A stretch of 64,000 nucleotides of DNA from Pomphorhynchus laevis (Eukaryota > Acanthocephala > Palaeacanthocephala > Echinorhynchida > Pomphorhynchidae): the NCBI GenBank assembly GCA_012934845.2, contig WNNJ02003327.1:47613-111612 (forward strand), written 5' to 3'. Positions 20,440-31,499 of this stretch are shown here, piece after piece. The notes beneath the pieces were generated by a model that saw nothing but the letters and a program-made list of their open reading frames with translations, ran no database searches and had not been told where the DNA came from. The number at the start of each line of letters is the position of its first letter. Position 1 is the stretch's first letter. A program made the translations under genes and the position numbers.

Positions 20440-23400
20440 TCGATTAGAGTTGGGTGAAAAAATTTAACAATACAAAATTTTCGAGTTGTGCGGAGGCGTC
20501 TACATATTCATTGGAAGGAACTGTCAGATGTGCTAAATCCTGCAAACCTTCTTACCACTTTGGCGCCCTCCGCCTAATACGTGAAATATTCACTGTTTCA
20601 CCTTGCCTCAATGTCGATCGGTGTATTCGTGAATTTCGAAAATCTCTTCGCGATTCTTCCTTCAAGTTGAGCACAAATAATGGTGGTTTAAAAACCATTT
20701 ACTCGAATATTCGTAGTCTACTTGATAAGTTAGATGAAATAAAATGTCTCTTTCAAGATATCGTACCAGATGTAGGTATTTTCACATAATCTTGGCTTAG
20801 CTCGTCGATAGTAGACGTAGATATATTCATTGAGGGATACAGCATAAGTAGAAGTGATAGAACAGGCAAGATTTGTGGAGGTGTTATCGCGTATATCTAT
20901 AATAGGCTTCAATTCCGAGTAATTGAAACTCTTAGTGATGCTATTAATCATAATGAAGCATTGTGTATTAAGCTATATTGTCAACACCCAATAACGGTAT
21001 TGACTGTGTATCGTTCTCCAAGATCAAACACAGATAGCATAGCTGCTTTAATGGAGAGAAGTAGTTATTGTGATATATTTGTTGTACTCGGTGATTTCAA
21101 CATGTCATCTGTCAATTGGCTTAATTACACTTCCTATGACTCGGATGTCGAGAGTTTGAAGTTACTTGGCTTAATAAGCAGCTTGGCTCTTAAGCAACAT
21201 GTCGGTCAGAGTACAAGATTTTCACTGGATTCACATTCACTTTTGGATTTATGCCTTACTGTACCATATGACATTCTCGATAGATTAAGCTATCTGGACC
21301 CAATAGGTCATTCAGATCATGTAGTCATTTCGTTTGGTCTGAGTGATGTCTACTCACATAGCGTAAATCCGACGTCGACTGTGAACCCATTCAGAACTGA
21401 CTTTGCTCTAGTAAATAAATATCTCGTTGGAGTAAAGTGGTTGGATGCTTTTGATGTTGGCGTCGAATATTCTTGGCAGTTTTTCAGGGATACTCTGTGC
21501 CACTCCTTAATCGTTTCTCATCTCTTCAGAGAAACACTGTTTGGCATCGATCTCACCGCCTTGGTTTAATAGCTACATAAAACATGCTTTAAAGATGAGA
21601 AGTAAGGCCTTTAATGACTATCGTAAAGACAGAGCTAATTTCTGCACTTATAAGAAATGGCGAAACCTCGTTACGTCCATGAAGCGAACTGGTAGGCGAT
21701 CTTTCGAAAAACAGCTAAGTATAAACTGTCACCGTGATCCCCGCTCTTTCTTTAGGTATGTGACTTCTAAGCATACGCGTTGTAAACCTATAAATTGCAT
21801 ACAGCGTGACGATGGGAAATTCATAACTGATTCTTTGCAGATATCAAATATGTTTGGAAATCAATTCCATTCTTTGAATCTTGAGCCCATAAGGATGTGA
21901 CAATGGGTGATCCGTGTATATTTGAATCGTCCGGAGATAACACCAGAGACCTCTTCCGATGTGATGATTTTCTCCAAGAGCTTCGGAAACTTAAATGCAA
22001 AGCAGGTGCGGGTCCAGATGGCTTACCGCTCGTATATCTGCGCAACATCACTGACATAATATGTCATCCGCTTTACAATATTTTCTCTGCGTCTGTTGCT
22101 TTTGGCGTTGTTCCTTATGATTGGCAGAATTCCATCATCTGTCCTATTTATAAGAAAGGGGATAGTTCGTCCATTGACAATTATAGGCCTATTAGTCTCA
22201 CTTGCGTGTGTTGTCGTGTGCTAGAGAGATTGATTAAGCGACGAATAATAGAATTTCTAGATAGATTTCAAATTTTGAACCCAGCACAGCATGGCTTCCG
22301 AAAAGGTTATTCCACGACTACTAATCTTGTACATGCACGTGAAAATTGGTATCACTATTATGATCAAGGTATACCAGTTGATGTCAATTTTTTTGATTTC
22401 TCAAAAGCGTACGACTCAATTAATCACACGCGTCTTATTGAGAAGTTGGAGCACATTCATCTTGATAAGAGGATCATAAACTGGATTCGTGTATTACTTT
22501 CCAACCGACAAAGTGTCGTACGAGTAAGTGAGTCGCTGTCGAGTCCATTTCCAGTGTTGTTAGATGTTCCACAGGGAAGTGTATTGGGTCCCATCTTATT
22601 CAGTCTTTATATCAACGAGTTGATACCAAATATCAGTTCATTCAGTTTATTATATGCAGATGATCTTAAAGTTTGACGACCTATTATTTCCGATCTTGAT
22701 AAACAGCATTTATAAAGCGACGTCGACGTTATATCCAATTGGTCTAAACGAAATCACTTAAGGATCAATTCCGCTAAATGTACATGTATGCGTATATCAC
22801 GAAGATCATGTGATCATCTTGGAGGTAAGTACCAGTTTGGTTCAATTAGTATCGAAAGAACCTACTCATATAAAGATTTGGGAGTTTGGGTTTGTGCTGA
22901 CTTATCCACTCGAAAGCATTCAGACTACGTGTGTTGCATCACAAAACGCTTAATAGGACATACTCGTCGAGCTCTGATAGGCATAGATCCGTTATGTTAC
23001 CATATCTTAGCAAATGCGTTTCTCTTGAGCCATATCTTATACGCATCGTCAGTTTGTTATCCCGAAACTACTTATGAACGTCGTGCATGTGAGAGTGTTC
23101 AGATCAACAACTAAATTAGTCTCAGGGCTGCATATTTTTGGCTACGGGAAAGGCCTCCAGATATTAAATATGCCTTGTCTGCGATATATCCGTGACAAGC
23201 GAGACCTCTCTCTTGTTTGGAAAATTCTGCACACTAAAGATCATGCACAGTCACATCTACTGCAACTGAGAGGTCAACCTTCTCTTCGCGGACACCCCCT
23301 GATGCTGAAAACACAAAGGTACATGCATGCACTTTCCTGCTTTGCCAAACGAGTTGTACGATCTTGGAATTCGCTTCAGAGTGCGACCGTTTTGTCGTCT

Positions 23401-23580
23401 ACTGCTTCAAGTTTTTGCGCCCTACTGGATGATGACCCTTCCTTCTCAAAACAACGGTGGGATTTTTAGTAGCTCATCTAATGAGGGACGGACAAATCGA
23501 CTCTTATTCTTTTTATTTCTTGTGAAGCAACTTGTAAAGAGCCTCGGCTCAATTTGTTGTCAATTAATTTTTTTATAGCT
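20440..23580 (+). mobile_element. LINE E3 (CR1/Jockey-type), nearly complete ORF2, decayed
   Basis: ORF2 order: IYSNIRSLLDKLDEI near 20700, APE endonuclease (LGDFNMSSVNW near 21090, HSLLDLCLT near 21240, GHSDHVVISF near 21305), a linker with PWFNSYIKHALKMRSKA, RT (GAGPDGLPLVYL near 22005, PIYKKGDSSSIDNYRPISLT near 22145, HGFRKGYSTTTNL, FFDFSKAYDSINH (A) near 22390, VPQGSVLGPILFSLYIN (B) near 22565, LLYADDLKV (C) near 22655) and a C-terminal region to 23469. In-frame stops lie at 20787 and 22674 and near 22712. Frame changes occur near 21540, 21890 and 23090. No ORF1 is recognised upstream. Confidence 0.9.
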
Positions 23581-23859
23581 TGTGATAAATTAATTGTGAT
23601 ATATAAATTGGTTACGAACATGCAGATTATTTAAAAATAAATTTACAGTTCATAGGTTACTCTCGAATTGGCCCATAAATTTATTGAAAATATTTATTTG
23701 TCATATATTTTTTATACCCCATTATGAAAGGGTCGTGATCGTTCGTCTCCAGGTGATATGATCCCTGTGTTGCTATTGTACACTGGGCGACCACGATCAG
23801 ACCTGAGTCCCCTTATACACATTGAAGCGGCACGGCACATAGCAATGCTCAGTATAGCT
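23581..23859. other. No gene recognised
   Basis: AT-rich 3' flank of E3, then about 120 bp of higher GC content (23725-23850) carrying two partly complementary segments (gggtcgtgatcgttcg and cgaccacgatcag). No coding match. Confidence 0.6.
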
Positions 23860-24880
23860 CTAAGACGATTCATGCATTGGCTATACGACTGTGACTTATT
23901 GTATGCGGACTGAAGTGAGGCAATATGTCGCAGAACTCTATGCGCGCGATTTCCAAGGCCACCGGAGGCTGCTCAAACGAACGGAATAAAAGACCCGCAC
24001 TTGATAAGCTCGATTCTTTCGGCGTATTTCGTTGTTTTTCGCTGCTCATGATATGCGAAGGAACTGTCGACAGAAGAAGAATACGAAACAGCATGATTGT
24101 TGAATATTGTAACGTCAAAAAACGTTTGCTAAAATCGATTATCTGACAGTCCGGTACACACAACGTCAAGCCTCGCTTCACTGTCTCGACTGGTCGTTGA
24201 GCGGGCGAAATACATTGCATCACAGACAGAAGCCAACACGGGTTATATCCCAACACTGTGATACACTGAGCTTAGTTCGTGAGCTAGAATGTCTCTTATG
24301 ATGTTGTGGCGTAAGATCTGAAATCCTCCTCGCTTACAGGTAAGCAGATGATTTAAGCTGGTTTTTTCGTGACATACACAGTGGGACAGCATATCGGGCG
24401 GCTTCCAGTGATATCGTGTTGCGAGACTATCTCGGAATTTTGTGGCAGAGAGGTGGAAATTGTGAAGCTTGAAGTGCGGGCGCTAAGCCAGGTAGACGAG
24501 CCAGGGCGGATAGCGAAGCATAGCGCATTTTCGATGATCTTCGGTAGGACGGACACAGCTTGTTCGATGCGAGCAGATATTTTAAGTTTCTTTTGCTTCG
24601 CGATTGACAGAGCAATTGTCTGCTGGCGACTCCTTAACTCTTCCCCTGCGAGACGTAGCCCATAGGAGGAGAACATTTGTTGAGAAGCGTTATATTCATT
24701 TCGGTAAGTGAAGCCAGGGTCCATAATTCATATTCCTCCACAGTTGATGGGGCTCGTTAGGACAGTTTTCATCGGAGCAGTCAGCTCTTGTCGAGTGAGC
24801 ATAGTGAGGAACATGTTAACAACCGTTGTGTGTAACGGCTGTACGTCAGCCTCCTCGCAGGGAGTTGTTCTAAATAGATT
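23860..24880 (-). mobile_element. RLE LINE copy 7, 3' third
   Basis: Minus-strand translation gives PGSSTWLSARTSS near 24480, a finger region (CHCVCHEKTSLNHLLTC, RHNIIRDILAHEL) near 24300-24400, EARLDVVCTGLSDN, FFDVTIFNNHAVSY, then HEQRKTTKYAERIELIKCG near 24010. Several frame changes and stops are present. Its 5' end lies beside the (ATT)-rich 3' tail of the minus-strand E1 LINE, so it inserted at another element's tail. Confidence 0.82.
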
Positions 24881-24889
24881 CGACTATTT

Positions 24890-27760
24890 CCATAATAATA
24901 TTAATGGGAGAGATTTATTTACACCTCGTTGCTTCTCAGCATTGGGTGATAAAAAAATTGCAAAAATTTCAAAAATACAAAAAGCATAAAACCGAGAGTC
25001 ACATCAAGTCAGTCCGGACCAGAGACAACTTAGATAATTCAAAGCAGGAAAATACGTGTAAAATGGAATTACATAATTTATTGCAAAAACTGCAAATACA
25101 CAGACAGTACCATTTGTGCAGAGGTATTCGGATGCAACAAAATTTGTCGTGGTATCCATGGATGGATGCTCTCCATACAAACGGTATATTTGACGAATGG
25201 AGAAAACGCCATTGCTGCTGAGTGTATACAGGCGTTAAATATGCTTGCGGACTTATGAGGGCAACTTTTGAGTAAAAAGAGGCTAGATTAGAGAGAAAAG
25301 CAGAAATCCTCCCAAGATTCATCGTGTTACACATATAAAGCGAACAAGATTCTAACTTAGCAAGTGTAGCAACAAGCGATGAAGAATACTTTGCTGACAC
25401 TCCTATTACTCGCTTCAAGTAACCCCAAAGACATTTGTCGATTTGTTTGAAATTGACCTGAGACAAATCTTGCCGAATTATCCGTAAAGAATACTGAACA
25501 ATCGGCGATAACATAATCTTAAAATAAGAGAGTGCTCCTTCGAATGACAAAGAACCTAACTTCATGGCAAAAGTTGAAGCCAAGACTAATATTGCCAATT
25601 TACTATCAAGATGTTTAGTGAACGACCATTTTGAGGTTAGTAAGACACCTAAGTAGCAATAACTACTACATAACTCCAGAACATCGGTTCTATAAGAAAG
25701 ACGATCCCGACGACGAAGGGGGCCTCCTCTTATGAACTTTATAACCTTAGATTTATTAATATTAACAATTAGTTGATGGATGACACAATAGCCGGATAAG
25801 GCATCCAAAGACGCTTGAGCTGATGACAACGACTGCGTTAATATCACAAGGTCCTCTGCATAAAGGACACATTTAATGTCGGGCAGTCGAACCGCGAAGA
25901 TATTCAGGTAAATCAAGAATAAATAGAGAAAACAGCAGCGGGCTCAAAGGGTCGCCTTGCAGAACACCTCGGTTTGCTACAAAAGAATCTGACAATTCCA
26001 GACCATTGAAGATCTTCAGACGATTAGGTTGTAGAACAGAGTGCAGAAGGTTGAGGAATTGATCGTTAATATAAGCCTTTTCGTTAAGCTTTCTAAGCAA
26101 GAGTTCACGATTCACCAAATCAAAAGCTTGCTTGAAATCTATGAAAATTGCATACAATGGAATGTGCTTACTAAAACAGTTTAAGATCTCGTGTCTCACA
26201 ATTTGTAATGCATCGAGAGTCGACCGATGTTGACGAAATCCAAACTCCTCTCCTAGTAAAAGATGCCCACGAAAATGCAATAAAGGCATTAGCATCATGT
26301 GTCAGAAGCTTATAAGAGTGATTTAGAATTGCGATGCCCCGATAAGAATCCAGGGATTTATAATCACCCCTTACCTTTATAGAGAATTTTTATCAATCCG
26401 TCTCGCCAAGACGTAGGAATTGGAAAACCACAGAGAAAAGCGTTGAATAATTTACACCAATAATCTGAAAGAAAATCGACGGTATATTTTAGATCCTTGA
26501 CACAAAATTTGTCCGGCCCTGCAGCTTTATTATTTTTCATGAGAGATAGAGATCGCATTACTTCGTTAGATGTGAAAGGCAAATTAAGCGGATCGTCGAC
26601 TTGGTCATCATCAACAATCGAACACAATAGATGTCTAACAGGAGTATCGATATGTAGATGGTGATGCAGAACATTTTGGAAATAGAGGGACCAATCAGAC
26701 AGCGAGATCGTCGAAATACAATTGATCCCTTTTTTCCTTAGAAGCTACGGAACGTTTTCAGCCTTATTTAAGATATTACTCTCCTATTTCAACATACGAG
26801 ATACCGGAAATCTCTTACCAATTTAACGTATCGCCTTCGCAAATCTACAAAACATGATTTGGGAACCAAATTAAATCGAAATCGCTTATTCAACATAACC
26901 AAATCATTTTGAAGCTTTTTATACCAAAGTGATTTATGTTGAACAATCTTTCTAGGTTTCGATGATCTTACCCTACACGCAGAAAGAATAGTTGCACGCA
27001 GAGAAGACATACTGCTTTCAAAATCTAATAAACTAAGGAGATTACGAGAGTGAGATATTTCAGTAAAATTAATAGTGGATATTCTTACACATCTACTATG
27101 CTGCAAAGAAGCTGATACGGACGAGACGAACATTTTACACTGAAACGTACAAGTAACGGGTTTGTGTTTTCTTAGCAAACCCATTTCGAGGACAAATCTA
27201 GTTTCGTACGTAAACATTAGCATTTGTGAAAATAAGATCGAGGCAACTTTTTGTATTATGCGATTCGTACGACCATTTTTCCTCTGGGAAATGTAGTCTG
27301 AGATCTACTGAATGAAAATAATCGATAAGTTGACTTAACTTATCCTGTAGAGGATTTGTAAAACGCGCACTGAAATCCCCTGCGATAAACACTAGTGAAG
27401 AGTATTCTAATTCAATCAAAACTTGTGACAATTCCCAGATAATATCTGCAGCTGAATAAGAAGGATTAAAATAACATGCAATGAAACAAGCATTTGGAGT
27501 TTTAAGACAAATTGAGTTTTAAAAAGAGGAGCAACTGTATTTTCCAAATAGCGGCTTGACAGCGAGCGTAACACCACCAACCGGGCGACCACGCCCCCTT
27601 AGAATTTCCGGAATATTAAAAGTATAAAACCCCGGAATGGATACATCTTCAGTGAACATTGTTTCTGTTAAAAATACAACATCGAAATACGAATCCTAAT
27701 TCAAGCCTTCAACGTTAAAGATGAGAGGATTTAAGATAGACCGAGGGTCAAAGGGACCCT
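24890..27760 (-). mobile_element. APE-type LINE E1, copy 2, with endonuclease
   Basis: Minus strand. Endonuclease: FLTETMFTEDVSIPGFY near 27690-27640, GRGRPVGGVTL, FIAGDFSARF near 27370, SCLDLIFTN. RT: KAAGPDKFCVKDL near 26530, FGFRQHRSTLDAL near 26240, IDFKQAFDLVNRE (A), GVLQGDPLSPLLFSLF (B) near 25950, LYAEDLVILT (C, with Glu in place of Asp) near 25860. The C-terminal domain (WRASIHGYHDKFC, then CLCICSFCNKLC) may bind zinc. The frame changes about five times. The sense 3' end is AT-rich with attaatattattat. The same family as 7360-9262. Confidence 0.88.
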
Positions 27761-27849
27761 AGTCACAAAGTTGAGCTCACTTTTTCGCACAAGGGCGAAG
27801 ATCCACTGTTAGGTACTAATTCAGAAGAACATGCCGCGACTGACGAGGA

Positions 27850-28900
27850 CGAAATTTGATCAACTAAAGAGTTTACTAAATGCTTAACAACTTTGTTTTC
27901 CTAAAAGAGATAATTCTATCTCCACGAACTATATGAATTCGCAGCGGATTCATATTTACAACTGAAAAGGGTTCCGCGAATTGGCCTCTACATGTTTTGC
28001 AGTCAACTTTCTTCGACGCATCGCTGTCCAAGCACGATATATGCTCTCCTACTTGCCCGATAAGAAGTTGAGGCAAGCCTCGCTAAGCATATAGATAGTT
28101 TGTCTCGCATGTCGCTGATCACTCCGTGGCACGGAATAGACTTTCTAGCTGATATCCTTCGCGCTATAATTTTCATTAAAGGGTCTGCTGCCGGTCCTAT
28201 TCCCCCGCTGGTTGAAAACTCCAACGGAATGAATAACCCGTTACCAATTTCTTTTATTCGTTCCTGGTATTTTGAAATTTTGCGATTTTCATGAAATGTC
28301 AAGGATGAGCTTGGACCACAAGCATACGATGGAGCAAAAGTATTGAATACACAAACGTCAAAAAATGACCGATCCATAATGTTTCCGTGCAGTTCTGAGC
28401 ATGAAAAGTCTAGACGCACTGACCTGTCTCTCGTAGTTGTTTGATTCATAAACTTGTGCAATTCCGGATCGGGCTGTAGCATACACTCCATATCCACGTG
28501 GTAGTTCGCTTCTCGACCATGCTGGCCATAAGATCCCTCACTATGTTATGGCGGACAATAGGTACCCCATCGACCTTTCACGATAGCATGTGGATTGTTG
28601 TGAACGCTGCCCCACAGCTGCACTTATCAGGTGTGTCATTTAGACACCACCCATATCGAGAGGCAATTGCATCCTTAAAACATCGGTTTGACAGATAAAA
28701 ACCCCGTCTCATTAGCGGCCTTGTGATCAGCCAACTTGACGCTCCTGTGCATGATGCCGCCTCTATCGCTTGTTTTGTAGTCTCATCAACCGATCTCAAC
28801 ATTTCGTTTCTCTTCATTCGAATATCATTTTCCCTTTCCATCCTGATTTCTCTTAGAATATTATCTTGCTCTTTATTCAATCCTTGCGCAATCCTTGTTC
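27850..28900 (-). mobile_element. RLE LINE copy 8, 3' third
   Basis: Minus strand. TGASSWLITRPLMRRGFYLS near 28740, the finger start CSCGAAFTTIHMLS near 28600, then the endonuclease in one open frame to 28003 (VRLDFSCSELHG, DRSFFDVCVFNTFAPSY, HENRKISKYQERI, FIPLEFSTSGGIG). One interruption lies near 28540. The 5' end abuts the (ATT)n array at 28881-29013. Confidence 0.88.
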
Positions 28901-29013
28901 AATCCTTTATTCAATCCTTGCGCAATATTAATAATATTAATATTAATAATAATATTAATATCAATAATAATATTAATATTAATATAAATAATATCAATAT
29001 TAATAATATTTAT
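28881..29013. repeat. (AAT/ATT)n microsatellite with flanking short tandem repeat
   Basis: 28881-28925 has three imperfect copies of ttcaatccttgcgcaat. 28926-29013 is a long imperfect (ATT/AAT)n array. RLE LINE copy 8 (minus) and copy 9 (plus) both start at its edges, pointing outwards. Confidence 0.9.
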
Positions 29014-29029
29014 CGGGTCACCGAATGAT

Positions 29030-30495
29030 TTACTACAGTTTTGGCGCCACTTGAACTTAATAGGTCCAATATATGGTTACTACCCAAATGCATCCAAGTG
29101 TAAGCTTCTCATTAAAGAAACTTATAAATTGCAGGCAGAACTACTGTTTAAAGATTCACAAATATCTATATGTACTGATGGGATTACAGTCCTTGGATCC
29201 CCAATTGAAACTAGTGCTTACGTATCTTCTATTGTAGTCGAGAATGTACAGTTCCTTTGCAAAATTGTCGAACGTTTGTCTGGTGTTGCCACTTACGACC
29301 CACATGTTGCATATGTTGCACATACTGTAGCAATCCAATCAAAATGGATATTCCTCAAGAGAACAACTCCTTGTAATGTATCATGGTATGATCCTTTAGA
29401 ATATGCCATACGCACGAGGCTGATCCCTGCTCTGCTGGGAATTCACCTGATAACTGATGACATTCGTCTGATAACTGAAACACCAACTTATTTAAGAGGT
29501 CTAGCTATCGCAAACCTATCTAAGAACGTAATTCAAGAATATGAATGGTCAGGATTAATGTGTTCAGCTCTAAATGAATAACGACTCACCGATGTAAAGC
29601 CTAATGTTAGACAAAATGACATAGCGAAACAAATTAATCGGGAAAAGCGTGAAATATCTACAATAACGAGATCATTGATTTCCGAGAATTATTCTTCGGC
29701 AATGATGTATGCACCAAAAAAATGCTTCGGCATGGCTACAATCACGCCCACTTGCGTATAAGGGATATCATCTTTCTATACTGGAATTTGTTGATGCAAT
29801 TGCGGCTAGGTATGGTTGGATGCCAAGTTGCTTAAAGAACAAGTGTCGATGTGGGGTACAAATGTCCATACAACATGCACTATCTTGTCCACATGGTGGG
29901 GTTCCTATGTCTCGACACAACTGTGTCCGTAATGTTATCGCTGATAAATTATCACGTGTATCGCTTTCGGTTCAACTTGAGCCAGTTCTCAATAAAGTCC
30001 CGCCTGATGTTATTTTCAACAATTTCGCTACAAGCCTTTAATTGAATGCCCGCTTGAACATCAAGTGTGCTGGATTGTCGAGAAGAGACATGGATTAGGA
30101 TTACTTCGATGGGTGTATATAGTGCACTGGCTTCATCCAATGCATTGCGTACTCCCCGTTAAAGCAATGAATTTCATGCTAACCGAAAGAAATCCAAATA
30201 TGCCAAGATAATTCAAGTCGAAGGATCAAGCTTTACTCCCTTGATTTTCACTACCTCTGGTGGTATTGGAGACGAAGCTGATCGTATACTACGGCGTATT
30301 GCCGCAAAATATCTCAAATTACAAGACTAAGCTATTCGATTCTTATAAATAACCTTCGTCGATTAATCACCATTCGCATTGCAAAGGCTGCAACACTGTG
30401 CCTATGAGCTCAAAAAAAGAATATCAACGGTGATGAAAACGAACTGTGTTGCAATGATTTTGATGTAAATTATTAATATTATTATTAATAATAAT
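29030..30495 (+). mobile_element. RLE LINE copy 9, RT thumb to 3' tail
   Basis: Begins in RT motif D (YGYYPNASKCKLLI), then thumb (VLGSPIETSAY, IQSKWIFLKRTTP), CCHC finger (CRCGVQMSIQHALSC near 29845, SRHNCVRNVIADKL) and a decayed endonuclease (NARLNIKCAGL near 30050, NRKKSKYAKIIQVEG near 30185). A stop at 29580 and several frame changes lie in the last 450 bp. Ends with an (ATT)n tail at 30466-30495, where a gypsy gag fragment is joined. Confidence 0.87.
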
Positions 30496-30895
30496 CTCGA
30501 ATCGCTTTTTCAGCATGAACTTTTGCCGTCACCTCCTGAAAATCGTATTCTTTCGCTAGTTGAATCAATTGACGCACAAAGTTATCAATAGTTTCGAGAT
30601 TACTCTGTTTTCGCGTGGCCAGTCGATGTCGCGCAAAAATTGCATTTGCGGGTTTTAGAAAAGTCTTTTCGAGAATGAGCTTTGCCTCTTCATATGTGGC
30701 GCAGTCGGATACGAGATCATACACTTCGCTGGATACATAATTGATGAGTAGATGAAGTTTATTAGGAGGCCGATACGCATTTGTTGATACGATTTCTTTA
30801 ATGTAGTTTTTGAACGTTCGAATCCAGTGTTTAGATTGAGCCGGAATGGTATCTGATTCACCTTCGAATTTCGCAGAACGCAGCATCGAATTCAT
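30485..30895 (-). mobile_element. Ty3/gypsy gag fragment (element C)
   Basis: Minus-strand protein beginning MNSMLRSAKFEGESD with the gag pattern seen in elements A and B: HWIRTFKNYI, KLHLLINYVSSEVYDL, then FARHRLATRKQ and TIDNFVRQLIQLAKEYDF. Only gag is present. It is broken and truncated at the LINE tail. A third gypsy family by sequence. Confidence 0.75.
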
Positions 30896-30904
30896 TCGAA
30901 ACAA

Positions 30905-31129
30905 TTGTTGAATAAATTGTTATGAGAATTGCTACATAAAAAATTCATGTGATCAAACGGTAAATTATAAGTGACGATCATCACAATATTATAATGAACT
31001 CTGCATTAGTTAAATGAAATCAGCATCTGTATTGGTTAAACTCTGAATTGTAATAATAATTAGAAAAGACATGTGATCAAACGGTAAATTCTTAAGTGAA
31101 GGTCATGACAATATTGGAATGCTTATCGA
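30905..31129. other. No gene recognised; direct repeat
   Basis: Upstream flank of the gag fragment. The string catgtgatcaaacggtaaat recurs about 120 bp apart (near 30949 and 31070), each followed by similar sequence, so this is a short imperfect direct duplication. Confidence 0.6.
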
Positions 31130-31480
31130 CGACTTCAAATCGCTAAACGCCGTGCTTATGAATTCGCTGTCATTAATTCGATTTATTCACACCCTAAGAA
31201 ATTTTAGTCATATGTTCCGCTTAGAATAGTCAATTGCTGTCTTCCATCTCTCAATGTAGGTTCTCAATTAATCAATTATCAATTTGATATTGCGAATGAA
31301 TTCGCAAATGTATTAATTTGTACGCATCCACTTCTGTTTTAAACAATTTTGATTTTCCTACATTAACTTCAGGTTTGTCTACTTCGAAAATTGTGAATAA
31401 AAAGGAAGTTCTGGGCCACTTGCTAAATCTCCCTTTCTTCTCTACTGCAGGCCCTGAAGCACATGACCGTTTATTCTGCG
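31130..31480 (+). mobile_element. LINE fragment, RT N-terminal region
   Basis: Translation with frame slips gives RLQIAKRRAYEFAVINSIYS, HPKKF.SYV, FANVL, then PTLTSG and AGPEAHD. This is the region before RT fingers in CR1/RTE-type LINEs (N..PK.FY.YV ... GPD). Decayed; family not assigned. Confidence 0.5.
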
Positions 31481-31499
31481 TGTATTAACTAATCACCTC

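Noticed and set aside
23925-24665. Plus-strand frames at 23925-24146 and 24369-24665
   Set aside because: Antisense to RLE LINE copy 7.
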